Origin: Desulfosporosinus sp. I2
GTDB lineage: Bacteria > Bacillota > Desulfitobacteriia > Desulfitobacteriales > Desulfitobacteriaceae
Assembly: GCF_000960765.1 (NCBI RefSeq)
Contig: NZ_JYNH01000013.1
Span: forward strand, 1 to 60,803
Reading direction: 5' to 3'
DNA: 60,803 nucleotides
The notes under the pieces are model-generated. The model ran no database searches. It was not told the DNA's origin and worked only from the letters and a program-made list of their open reading frames with translations. Both the position numbers and the translations under genes were made by a program. Positions 50,661-59,483 of the stretch are shown here, one piece after another (position 1 is the stretch's first letter; each line of letters opens with the position of its first letter).

Positions 50661-51566
50661 TTATCCGTCTACAATTACTGTTAGTTTCAATTTGGTTTGC
50701 AGCATCTTCGAAATTGTATCAACTTGTTCCTGCGAAGGAGGCAGAGTTTCTTCAAGTTCAAATATTTTGCCTAAATTTTTATATTTATTTTGTCCCAGCC
50801 TGTGGTACGGCAATAAATGTATTGTTTTTAAACCTTGTTCTTTTACAAACAAACCAATATTTAAGATACTTTTTTCGTCCATATTAAAATCAGGAATTAA
50901 CGGTACTCTGACAATAATATCCTTGTGTCGTAGTGCGAGTTTCTTTAAGTTTTCAAGCGGTAATTTGTTGCCTGCTTTTGTTCCTTCCCTATGAGCAGAA
51001 TCTTCAATATGCTTAAGATCATAAAGAAATACGCCTACAAAAGGAATTACTCTTTCGAAATGCTCCCATGCTACGGCACCCGCAGTCTCTATCGCCGTAT
51101 GTACTCCAAGACGTGTTAACTTTTCAAGGATCTCCAACACAAAACTAGACTGGCGTAAGGGCTCCCCCCCCGAAAATGTGACCCCACCTCCTGAATTTGT
51201 AAAGAATTCTTGGTCTTTCAAAACCATTGAAACGATCTCGTCAGTCGTATAATTCTTTCCAATTATCTGTAAAGCCCCACAACAGCACTGCGTTGCACAA
51301 ATGCCGCATGTATTACAGGTCTGTCTATCAATGCTTAGACCAGTGGAAGTTAATGTCAGTGATTTTTGGGAGCAACAGGAAATACACTCTCCGCATTTCA
51401 AACAATTTATTGGATTATGCATTAGTTCGGGATACTGTGATTGGGATTCCGGATTACAGCACCATTTGCACCTTAATGGACACCCTTTTAGAAAAACGAC
51501 GGTTCTTAGACCGGGTCCATCATGATTACAGAAGCGTTGGATGTTGTACACTATTCCTGTTTCCAT
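50661..51566 (-). CDS. Glycyl radical enzyme activating enzyme
   Basis: ATG 51566 follows GAGGAAGG, giving 301 residues. The radical SAM motif CX3CX2C is C29-C33-C36 (CPLRCKWC). A dicluster ferredoxin insert follows (CLKCGECISCC and CNTCGICATQCC), as in activases of GREs of the HPAD/dehydratase type. Later motifs: GGGVTFSGGEPL and DLKHIEDSAHREGTKAGN. It generates the glycyl radical on the neighbouring enzyme (G773). It is encoded just downstream of its target. Confidence 0.95.
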   Translation of the reverse strand: METGIVYNIQRFCNHDGPGLRTVVFLKGCPLRCKWCCNPESQSQYPELMHNPINCLKCGECISCCSQKSLTLTSTGLSIDRQTCNTCGICATQCCCGALQIIGKNYTTDEIVSMVLKDQEFFTNSGGGVTFSGGEPLRQSSFVLEILEKLTRLGVHTAIETAGAVAWEHFERVIPFVGVFLYDLKHIEDSAHREGTKAGNKLPLENLKKLALRHKDIIVRVPLIPDFNMDEKSILNIGLFVKEQGLKTIHLLPYHRLGQNKYKNLGKIFELEETLPPSQEQVDTISKMLQTKLKLTVIVDG

Positions 51567-51637
51567 TTCTACCTTCCTCAACTCTAAAAAATATCTAAAG
51601 AATGGGGGATATAAACCCCCTTTTCATGGGGAGGGGA

Positions 51638-54034
51638 TTACAAAGTTTGATATTCTGTCCGCATAATGATATCTTCCTGGAGCATACGGTCTATACAGTT
51701 AAACAGTACGCTGAATCCTGCAACCCGAACTACCAGTAGCGGGTATTTCTCAGGATTCTTTTGGGCATCCCTTAACATTGCGGCGTCAACAACATTAAAT
51801 TGAATATGCTGGCCTTTGAGCATAAAATACGACTTGATTATCGAGGCAAAGTTTGACAACCCTTTTTCGTCTTTAAGAAAAGATGGTGCTAATTTTACAT
51901 TTAACAATGCGGCACCGGAGGATTTAAACTGGTCTAAATTAGCTACGGATTTTAACATAGCGGTCACACCGTTTTTATCTCGTCCTTGTGCGCATGAAAC
52001 CCCGCCATCGGCAAGAAGCATTTCTTGTTTTCTGCCATCAGGCGTTGCTCCAACTTTGTCTGCGAGGAGCACATGACAGGATATACTGTAAAGACCGAAT
52101 TGGTATTTTCCCCCACGCGGATTGGAGTATTTCTGGATTTCTTTCGAAAACCTTTCTACAACCTCCCTCGCTATTGCATCGACATACGCATCGTCATTGC
52201 CATATTTGGGGGCGAGGTTTAGAAGACGCTGCCTTAACTGCTCTGCGTTATTGAAGTTATTCATTAAGGCTACCTTTAGTTCCGCCCAGGTTATTGTCTT
52301 ATCTTCATAGATAAATTTTTTAATAGCTGCCAAAGAATCGGCCGTATTGGCAAGACTTACGGCATTTGGGCTGGTGAAATTATATTTTGCTCCCCCCTGA
52401 AGCGAGGTCTTCCCATTTTCTAGACAATTATGAATGAAAACCGATTCAAAGAGCGTCGGAACCAGACTTCCGTGAACAGAATCGAGAATGTTCGTACAGG
52501 CAACATGTTGTTTTAGATAGTAGGAAAGTTGCTCAAAATAAGCTTCTTTGAATTCTTCGAAAGTTTCCAAACACTCTACTTCGCCCGTTTTAAACTGGTA
52601 TTGTTTGTTCATCACATGATCATGACCGTTAAAAATTGTTAACTCGATCATTTTGGTTAAGTTCAAGAAGCCACCTGGCAGCCACGTCTCGCTAACCCCC
52701 GGTACTGTTGCTTCCGCACAACCTACTACGGCATAATCTCTTGCCTCCTGAAGCGTATAACCCTGCTGCAGCATGATCGGGATAAGGATTTCGTCATTAT
52801 AAAATGCCGGCATACCCGTACCAAACGATGCCACTTCACAGCACCGCGATAAAAAGGTTTCCGGAGACCCATAATACCAGCGGGCTGACAGGGAAGGTTG
52901 GGGCAAACCTACTCTTTCGGTTGCGCTGAGACACATGTACGATAATTCATTAACTGCGCATTCTCCTTCCGCAGTTTGGCCGCCAACGATTAAATTCTGA
53001 AACATTGGATAGCCGCCAAATGCGATGGAATTTACTTTATCCCGAACTTTGTTGATATCATTGAATTTAACCCAGAGACAATCGATTAATTCCTTGAAAA
53101 ACTCCTGATCTTCGTCCTTTTTTTCCAGGGGGCCTTTGAGATAAGGGTATATATATTGATCAAACCTTCCGGGAGAAACGCTGTGGCCGTTGGACTCTAA
53201 TTGCAAGATCAGGTGAATGAACCAGAAAGACTGGAGCGCCTCCCAAAACGTTTCAGCGGGATAGGCAGGCACCTTCTGGCAATTCTTGGCGATTGTCAAC
53301 AGTTCTTTTTTACGCGTAGGGTCTTCCTCAGAATCAGCAAGGCTCTGGGCCAGATCAGCAAATCGATTGGCAAAAGCAATTGCTGCCTTACACACGATGA
53401 TTACCGCTAAATAATATTCTTTTTTTGTTGCATAAGAGGGATCTTGGATGTCCAGATTTTCCATTAGTGTCTCTATTTCTTTGATAATCCCTAATAGTCC
53501 GTTATCGATGCCATATTTATAGTCAATTATCATATGTCCGACGCCGGATCTCAAAGTTGTTAAGATACAAATCAGGTCCTGGGAAGCTTCTTTGGCTTGA
53601 GAAGGAAATAGCTGATAAGCCGCATCCTTGACCGTATTACCCTGCCACTTCGGCAGTATCTGGCGCAGTATTTCTTTATTTTTTTCGCTGATAATAAATT
53701 TATCCGCTTCTCTCAGATTAAAGGTATCCAACTCATTAAGAACAAAATCTACCGCATATTCGGGATAAACCGGAGCTCCTCTTAATTTTTCCGCAAGATT
53801 GCCGACAATGAGCTCACCTTCATGAATATAGATCCCCATGTTAAGTAAAATTTTTTCAAGGGCATATGCCCGCCTGAGAATATAAGGCTGACTAAGTGTT
53901 TCCTCGTAACTTTTAGATATAAGAATTGCTCTGTCCGTACAGATTTCCGGAGTCGTATTGATTAATTCATGCCGAAGTTTTTTAACTCTTCCCGAAGTTT
54001 CCTCCATCTTTTGCCAGCGTGTAGGCCTGGTCAT
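51638..54034 (-). CDS. Glycyl radical enzyme, unassigned dehydratase/lyase class
   Basis: ATG 54034 gives 798 residues and follows GGGGG. The catalytic cysteine is C439 in ARDYAVVGCAEATVPG with E441 close by, and the glycyl radical site is G773 in VVRVAGFSVLF, 25 residues from the end. The ESNGHSVSPGRFDQYIYPYLKG stretch and GTGMPAFYNDEILIPIML are typical of the PFL-like GRE dehydratase/lyase group. Known classes mostly have GCVEP or GCVE; here it is GCAEAT, followed by GVSETWLPGGFLNLTKMIELT. I cannot match it to choline lyase, glycerol or propanediol dehydratase, HypD, HPAD or isethionate lyase. The DmpFG-like neighbours suggest acetaldehyde or a C5 hydroxy-oxo acid as product. Confidence 0.92.
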   Translation of the reverse strand: MTRPTRWQKMEETSGRVKKLRHELINTTPEICTDRAILISKSYEETLSQPYILRRAYALEKILLNMGIYIHEGELIVGNLAEKLRGAPVYPEYAVDFVLNELDTFNLREADKFIISEKNKEILRQILPKWQGNTVKDAAYQLFPSQAKEASQDLICILTTLRSGVGHMIIDYKYGIDNGLLGIIKEIETLMENLDIQDPSYATKKEYYLAVIIVCKAAIAFANRFADLAQSLADSEEDPTRKKELLTIAKNCQKVPAYPAETFWEALQSFWFIHLILQLESNGHSVSPGRFDQYIYPYLKGPLEKKDEDQEFFKELIDCLWVKFNDINKVRDKVNSIAFGGYPMFQNLIVGGQTAEGECAVNELSYMCLSATERVGLPQPSLSARWYYGSPETFLSRCCEVASFGTGMPAFYNDEILIPIMLQQGYTLQEARDYAVVGCAEATVPGVSETWLPGGFLNLTKMIELTIFNGHDHVMNKQYQFKTGEVECLETFEEFKEAYFEQLSYYLKQHVACTNILDSVHGSLVPTLFESVFIHNCLENGKTSLQGGAKYNFTSPNAVSLANTADSLAAIKKFIYEDKTITWAELKVALMNNFNNAEQLRQRLLNLAPKYGNDDAYVDAIAREVVERFSKEIQKYSNPRGGKYQFGLYSISCHVLLADKVGATPDGRKQEMLLADGGVSCAQGRDKNGVTAMLKSVANLDQFKSSGAALLNVKLAPSFLKDEKGLSNFASIIKSYFMLKGQHIQFNVVDAAMLRDAQKNPEKYPLLVVRVAGFSVLFNCIDRMLQEDIIMRTEYQTL

Positions 54035-54101
54035 CAAATATTTCCCCCTTTCAATAGTTTAGGTCTTACCGGCTAGCGTCCCTGGCAGGACGGATATGGT
54101 T

Positions 54102-55127
54102 TTAAATACTTGTCTGTTTTGCTAGTTTTTCCTTAGCAAGATCATAGGCAACTTCAATACAGATATTTTCTTGTCCTTCGGTGCATTCTCTCTTACCAAT
54201 TTCCTTAATAATATCCCTGGGATCAACTTGATATTTCTCCCCAGCCCTTTGGGCAAAAAGCAAGAAACTTGAATAACACCCTGCATAACCTAACATGATC
54301 CTATCGCTATCGATCTCCATCGCTCTAGGCATTAAAGGTCGTAAATATTGATCACCAATGTCCATGGTCTGATATAAATTAACTCCCGATTCAATTCCCA
54401 TTCTTCCAAGAACGGCTACAAATATCTCTGTCGGACAGTTACCTGCTCCTGCTCCAAAACCTTTTAAGCAGCAGTCGATGTACTCCGCCCCAGCCTCCAC
54501 GGCTGCTTTAGAATTAGCAACTGCCAGCTGCAAATTATTGTGACCGTGAAACCCCACGGGAACATCTATCGCCTTTTTCATTGCAGATATCCGCTCAAAA
54601 GTTTGCTCGGGTAGCTGGTATCCGCCACCATCTAACAGATATACGACTTCTGCGCCGTAAGATTCAGCCATTTGTGCATAACGTACGGTTTCTTCCACGG
54701 GTATTACAGATGCACAAGGCAATACAGAGATCGGAATAAGCCCTAACTTTTTCGCCATTTTGATATGCTGTTCTCCAATATCGACTTCAGAAATCTGGGT
54801 ACATATTCTCGCATATTTAGCACCAAATTCTTTGGCCAGGTTTAACTCATGCCTAGTCCCAACCCCTGGCAGGATGATAATCGACATATTGCTATTTTTT
54901 ATCACAGGAGAGACCGCTTCGATATAATCGCGGTCACTCGCTGCTGCAAAACCATATTGCAATGACGAACCTCCCAGTCCGTTGCCGTGGCCAAATTCGA
55001 TTGCTTCAACACCGATCTTGTCAATCTGTCCAGCAAGAGTTGCCATTTGTTCCGGAGTATACTGATGGCTTTTGGCATGACTTCCATCCCGAAGTGTAAG
55101 ATCAAATATTTTAATTTTTTTACCCAC
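54102..55127 (-). CDS. 4-hydroxy-2-oxovalerate aldolase (DmpG-like)
   Basis: GTG start, GGGGGAA site, 341 residues. DLTLRDGSHAKSHQYT (R13, D14), YLLDGGGYQLPE, GFHGHNNLQLAVANS (metal-binding H194, H196), the GAGAGNCPTEIF stretch and the C-terminal LGYAGCYSSFLLFA all fit DmpG/MhpE. This enzyme splits 4-hydroxy-2-oxovalerate to pyruvate and acetaldehyde and channels the aldehyde to its DmpF partner. Its gene follows dmpF by 2 bases, so a complex is likely. It normally ends aromatic meta-cleavage paths; here it accompanies a glycyl radical enzyme instead. Confidence 0.9.
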   Translation of the reverse strand: MGKKIKIFDLTLRDGSHAKSHQYTPEQMATLAGQIDKIGVEAIEFGHGNGLGGSSLQYGFAAASDRDYIEAVSPVIKNSNMSIIILPGVGTRHELNLAKEFGAKYARICTQISEVDIGEQHIKMAKKLGLIPISVLPCASVIPVEETVRYAQMAESYGAEVVYLLDGGGYQLPEQTFERISAMKKAIDVPVGFHGHNNLQLAVANSKAAVEAGAEYIDCCLKGFGAGAGNCPTEIFVAVLGRMGIESGVNLYQTMDIGDQYLRPLMPRAMEIDSDRIMLGYAGCYSSFLLFAQRAGEKYQVDPRDIIKEIGKRECTEGQENICIEVAYDLAKEKLAKQTSI

Positions 55128-55129
55128 GG

Positions 55130-56014
55130 TTATTCCCCCTTCTTAATCTTCAAAAGCCTGTCTCTGGCAATTCTTTCAGCCATAGCAAGGGCCGCACTCG
55201 TTTCAATATCCAAATTTCCGCTATATTTCGGCAAATAATCACCTGATCCTTCCACTTCGACCATTACTGTAACTTTATTTCCATCAAATGTGGGAGGAAT
55301 TTTCATCCGATATCCTGGAACGAACTCTTGTACCTCTTTTACGATATTTTCAACAGACTTCGTTATCTTTTCTTCGTCAACAGTTTCCACCAAAGCATAA
55401 ATCGTATTGTTCATAATCATCGGAGGTACGGCAGGATTTAGGAGGATAATCGCTTTCCCTTTCTGGGCCTTTCCGATTTCCACTATGCCTCTTGAGGTAG
55501 TAATCGTAAATTCATCAATACTTTGCCTGGTCCCTGGACCGGCACTTTTGCTAGAGATTGTGGCAACGATTTCGGCATAGGGTATAGGGGTTACTCTGCT
55601 TATGGCATAAACGATGGGAATAGTAGCTTGACCTCCACACGTGATTAGATTAACATTAGGAGCATCAAGATGCTCATTGAGATTTACGACAGGCATAACA
55701 TAAGGACCAACTGCTGCCGGAGTTAAATCAACTGCCACTATACCCGCTTCTCTTAAAAGGGGAGCGTGTTTCATATGAGCATTAGCGGTTGTAGCATCAA
55801 AAACCAGTTTAATATCATCCCGCTCTAAAATTGCATCAATACCCCTTGCACTTGTTTCTATACCTTCTTCCCTTGCTAAGCGAAGGCCCTCCGACTCCGC
55901 AAATATTCCTGTAACAAGTTTTAAGTCCAAATATTTACTTTTTTTAATAACTTTATACATTAAGTCAGTGCCTATATTTCCGGGACCGATTATAGCCACA
56001 CCTATTTTTTGCAT
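55130..56014 (-). CDS. Acetaldehyde dehydrogenase, acylating (DmpF-like)
   Basis: This 294-residue protein has the nucleotide-binding [13 protein letters not shown], the catalytic cysteine C126 in [12 protein letters not shown], and the C-terminal GYRMKIPP and [19 protein letters not shown] of the DmpF/MhpF family. It converts acetaldehyde, NAD+ and CoA to acetyl-CoA. AAGGAG precedes the ATG. It is the first gene of the operon, reading away from the CdaR-like gene. Confidence 0.93.
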   Translation of the reverse strand: MQKIGVAIIGPGNIGTDLMYKVIKKSKYLDLKLVTGIFAESEGLRLAREEGIETSARGIDAILERDDIKLVFDATTANAHMKHAPLLREAGIVAVDLTPAAVGPYVMPVVNLNEHLDAPNVNLITCGGQATIPIVYAISRVTPIPYAEIVATISSKSAGPGTRQSIDEFTITTSRGIVEIGKAQKGKAIILLNPAVPPMIMNNTIYALVETVDEEKITKSVENIVKEVQEFVPGYRMKIPPTFDGNKVTVMVEVEGSGDYLPKYSGNLDIETSAALAMAERIARDRLLKIKKGE

Positions 56015-56227
56015 ATTAATGTACTCCTTTCTAAATTTAATTTCTTTATTTTTCTAATTATATCTATTCTTAAGAATTGTTTAAACAGACAGTCTGTCTG
56101 AATATTTCCGATTTCAATTGCTATTTTTTTATGCATTTTATATACTTTAGTTAAAAATATACAAATTTTCCTCCCAGGTTTTATTATTTTTAGTGCAAAA
56201 TATACAATTGAAGGTGGGATGCCTCTT
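56015..56227. promoter_or_regulatory. Divergent control region of the GRE operon
   Basis: About 210 bases of AT-rich sequence lie between divergent genes. A perfect 15-base palindrome CAGACAGTCTGTCTG lies at 56086-56100, and AAATATACAA occurs twice (56154-56163 and 56198-56207), close to the CdaR-like start. These are the candidate operators for the adjoining regulator. No single -35/-10 pair was settled by eye. Confidence 0.5.
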
Positions 56228-57400
56228 ATGTTAAATCAAAAATTAGCTCAAGAATTAGTTGAAAAAGCAAGCGCTATTTCTGGTTACAATACACATATTA
56301 CTAATACCGAGGGAATAATAATCGGTGCATCTGATCGTACACGTATTGGACAATTTCATGAAGCAACCTCGAATATTATCAAGCAAAGGAGATATTGCGA
56401 ATATACTGCTGAAGAAGCTGCAAAAATCAGGGGTACGCGTGCAGGAAGCGGAAGTCCGATATTTTTTCGTGAAAATATATTGGGCGTAGTTTCTATTAGC
56501 GGAGAACCAAATGAGATTCGCAAATATGGGGAATTAGTACGCAATCAGGTTGAGATGATGTGCGAACAAGCATTCCAATACGAATTTATGCAATTAGAGC
56601 ACCGCGCGAAAGAAGCATTTGTACAAGAAATTATTCGCACCAGCGATGGTACATTTGGAGGACAATTTTTAGGTTATGACTTGACCATCCCTAGAATCGC
56701 GGTTTTATTTGAAGTAGCAAGTCGAATTGAGCCTTTTTCAATTGACCAACAACGTCTCAGAGAAGACATTATGAAGGTTGTTAAATCCTTTAGTGATAAA
56801 CAGGACATTGCTTCATTTATTACATCGAACCGCTTTGTCCTTTTGATGAAATTCGACCCTACATATGATAAAGTACAATCAAATCAGATTATAAAAACGC
56901 AGGTGAATCATATTAGAGAAGCAATTAAAAGTAAATCGAATTCAGATCTTTCAATTGGAATTGGAGAATATTATTCTGGTACTCATGGTTTACCTAATTC
57001 ATATAAGGATGCTTTTCTTGTACTTGAAATGCTGAAAAAATTTCATTTGAACCCCGGTATTTATCATATAAATAATCTAATTCTTGAACAAATTCTAAAT
57101 AATGTCTCTTCTGATACTGTAAAAAGATTAATATCATCTCCTCGAATGGTTAACCTCTTTAATAATAAACATCAGGAAATTATAAAAACATTTAGAGTTT
57201 TTTGCAGCAATAATCTACATACCAGTAAAACCAGCAGAGCAATGTTTCTTCACCGCAATACGCTCCTTTACAGGTTGAATAAGATTAAACAGCTTACCGA
57301 TCTTGATCCGAACAATTTTTCAGAAGCTATGCAACTTAATCTCTTACTTAATTTAGCTCAAATTCACGGCTTACTTAATTTAGAAAACGAAAAAATCTAA
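56228..57400 (+). CDS. CdaR-family (sugar diacid) regulator
   Basis: ATG 56228 lies 11 bases behind AAGGTGG, giving 390 residues. The N-terminal diacid-recognition domain is clear: LAQELVEKASAISGYNTHI, DRTRIGQFHEAT and FRENILGVVSISGEP. The C-terminus has the PucR/CdaR HTH: TFRVFCSNNLHTSKTSRAMFLHRNTLLYRLNKIKQLTDLDP. CdaR proteins activate genes for sugar diacid or glycerate use. The gene diverges from the GRE operon and probably controls it, with the inducer perhaps a carboxylic acid. Confidence 0.9.
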   Translation: MLNQKLAQELVEKASAISGYNTHITNTEGIIIGASDRTRIGQFHEATSNIIKQRRYCEYTAEEAAKIRGTRAGSGSPIFFRENILGVVSISGEPNEIRKYGELVRNQVEMMCEQAFQYEFMQLEHRAKEAFVQEIIRTSDGTFGGQFLGYDLTIPRIAVLFEVASRIEPFSIDQQRLREDIMKVVKSFSDKQDIASFITSNRFVLLMKFDPTYDKVQSNQIIKTQVNHIREAIKSKSNSDLSIGIGEYYSGTHGLPNSYKDAFLVLEMLKKFHLNPGIYHINNLILEQILNNVSSDTVKRLISSPRMVNLFNNKHQEIIKTFRVFCSNNLHTSKTSRAMFLHRNTLLYRLNKIKQLTDLDPNNFSEAMQLNLLLNLAQIHGLLNLENEKI

Positions 57401-57479
57401 ATAAACAACAGAGATCGAGTACTATCCAAATGGCCTTAATAACCTACAAAGCATGGAAATATGAAAACACCAGAAAAAA

Positions 57480-57510
57480 GAGTGACAGAGGGACGGGGTT
57501 ATTGTCACAC
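57480..57510 (+). repeat. REP-like sequence, left copy
   Basis: It reads GAGTGACAGAGGGACGGGG followed by TTATTGTCAC. The transposase stop codon begins at the end of this copy. It is an inverted repeat of 58279-58308. Confidence 0.65.
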
Positions 57511-58247
57511 TACAATCTTTGGATTATTCCCCTGCTTATTCCTGTTAATCTCTCAATCATCCTAATCGACAAACCATATACTTCCTTTAGTTTTTTTATG
57601 TACGAATTTCTTTTATTTATATCAAACTTTTGGATATCAATTGCATGTCCAACTTTACAATGATTATTGATTATTTTTCTAGCATCTTCATCTGTTAACC
57701 GGCGTTTTTCAGGTAAATCCATACATTCATCATCGTTCTCATTGTTTATATATTCAATGAAACGCTTCACTGTTTTTTCTCTATCTGAATTTAAAATATC
57801 CAGAGCAAAGTTTATATCAGTCTCATCACTTGCTTCGATATAATCAATGTAATTTGTCCAGATATAGTTTTGAATTTATTTACTATTCCAGCTTTTAAAG
57901 GATTCTGAAAAATTATCGAAGTACTGTGAAAAAATATACATCATCTTCTACAGGTTCGCTTTTAAACCAATCCTGAAACAAGTACCCTACCCTGTCATAC
58001 TTTTTGTTATACCATAAAACATAACTACCACATATCCTTCTCATCACTGTAAATGAAGATGATTACCCATTAACCAATAAGTATATTCATTGTATTCACA
58101 AATCTCCTTGTATTTTTGTAAGGTTTGAATAAACTTAGCGCAATCTTCCTCATCTTCAAACAGGGTTTGACGATTTATTCCCCTCATAATGATATGATAT
58201 ATTCCACTTTTACTTTTAATCCTTGCAGCTCTAGGCACGGTAAACAC
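57510..58247 (-). pseudogene. REP-associated Y1 transposase, decayed
   Basis: The N-terminal part begins RAARIKSKSGIYHIIMRGINRQTLF and continues to YTYWLMGNHLHL (the HUH motif of Y1 enzymes) at 58044-58247. Then frameshifts follow, with SYVLWYNKKYDRVGYLFQDWFKSEP recognisable in the middle (about 57950-58010). The C-terminus (57510-57770) contains LTDEDARKIINNHCKV and GLSIRMIERLTGISRGIIQRL. The gene is inactive. It lies between inverted REP sequences. Confidence 0.8.
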
Positions 58248-58278
58248 CCCCGTGGCAAATTATACCATACGGGTGTTT

Positions 58279-58308
58279 GTGTCAACAACCCCGTCCCCTT
58301 GTCACTCC
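58279..58308 (-). repeat. REP-like sequence, right copy
   Basis: On the minus strand it reads GGAGTGACAAGGGGACGGGG followed by TTGTTGACAC, nearly identical to the left copy. An imperfect palindrome AAACACCC..GGGTGTTT lies at 58235-58277 just upstream of the transposase. Confidence 0.65.
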
Positions 58309-58361
58309 TGAAGACATGAAAGATGTCCGCATAATGGGAAAGGCAATACAATTTAAATCGG

Positions 58362-58563
58362 AGGTGCGGTAAGTGGTGAGTATATTCCTCCACGATTCAA
58401 TGGTGATGTTGATGCTTTTGAGGGTTTTAAAAAAGCCGTAGACGAAGATCTGCTTAACGAAACTAAGCAAAATAACCTTTTTGACGATGAACTAACAGAA
58501 GATGAACAAAGAGCTGTGCGGGCATTTCTTGTGATATATAGAAAACAACTTAATACTGAATAA
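58362..58563 (+). pseudogene. Phage CI-like repressor, C-terminal remnant
   Basis: An open frame without a start codon ends at TAA 58563. Its end, ELTEDEQRAVRAFLVIYRKQL, matches the C-terminus of the prophage CI (LSDDEQVAVRAFIETYRQI). The remaining N-terminal part has decayed or been removed by neighbouring elements. It suggests that another, mostly lost prophage or mobile unit was once here. Confidence 0.55.
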
Positions 58564-58739
58564 AAATTGACTCAATTCAGGGGAGTGTTGCACCCTTATG
58601 AATATTTCGGTGTGGCAGCGCCACCAGTACGCTCTGTACTATACCACTGTCTCGCTCAGAATGAGCCACCCTGTTGCTGGTTGAACCACTAGCTGTGAGA
58701 GTCAAGCAGCACAGGGGGCTCAAAGATTACTGATATACG

Positions 58740-59483
58740 TTATTCTTGAATCCCCTTGCGTTTACGCATGGAGTCCTCTCCATCAATGAAGATGGTGTAT
58801 GAATCATGAACAATTCGATCAAGGATTGCGTCTGCCAAGGTGCCTTCACCGATCTTTCCGTGCCAGCCTGCTGGCGCAAATTGCGAACAAAAAATGGTTG
58901 AGGTCTTTTGATGCCTAGCTTCAACGATCTCTAGAAGATCACGAGCTTCGTTGTTATTTAAAGGTATGAGGAGCCACTCATCAAGGATTAACAGGCTTAC
59001 TCGTTTGTACTGCTTCATGACCTTCTGGAAGATACCTTCCCCTCGAGCGACTGCAAATTCATTGAGTAGGTCAGGAAGGCGGATGTATTTGACCGTGTAA
59101 AAGTTGCGACAAGCCGCAATTCCAAAGGCGCAGCTCATGTAACTTTTGCCAGCACCAGATGCGCCAAGAATAATTAAATTGTGGTTTTCTTGAACATAAT
59201 TGCAGGTTGATAGACGTGTAATTTGAGTTCTATCAAGCTTTCTGTCAGCATGGTATTCTATATCCTCGATGCAAGCATCGCTAAAATAGAGTTCTGATTT
59301 TCGAATAAGACGGCTAATTTATTGTTTTTTCTTCTAGCCCATTCAGTATCGACCATAAGGCCAAAACGTTCTTCAAAGGACAGGTCCTTGAAGGATGGAT
59401 CATCTAACTGCTTGCGATAGGAGTCAGCCATAGAAGGTAGTCTGAGCTCATTCAGTTTTTGTTACTGTCGTTTCGTTCACCAT
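58740..59483 (-). pseudogene. istB: IstB ATPase with two frameshifts
   Basis: The C-terminal 132 residues (58740-59138) and the P-loop (LIILGASGAGKSYM) are intact in one frame. The start at ATG 59483 overlaps the istA stop (TAATG), but the frame shifts at an A5 run (59456-59460) and again near 59313. Corrected, the protein reads normally (KLNELRLPSMADSYRKQLDD, then LDRTQITRLSTCNYVQENHN). IstB assists IstA in IS21 transposition. Confidence 0.85.

Larger units (their letters stand above)
57480..58308. mobile_element. Decayed REP-transposase element with flanking REPs
   Basis: A degraded Y1 (TnpA-REP) transposase lies between two inverted copies of a REP-like sequence: 57480-57510 (GTGACAGAGGGACGGGGTT..) and 58279-58308 (its inverse ending in CGTCCCCTTGTCAC). 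Such REP pairs flank TnpA-REP genes in many bacteria. Confidence 0.65.

Noticed and set aside
56228-57400. Reading the regulator as a simple PucR-type purine regulator
   Set aside because: The N-terminal diacid-recognition motifs are clear, so CdaR family is the better call.
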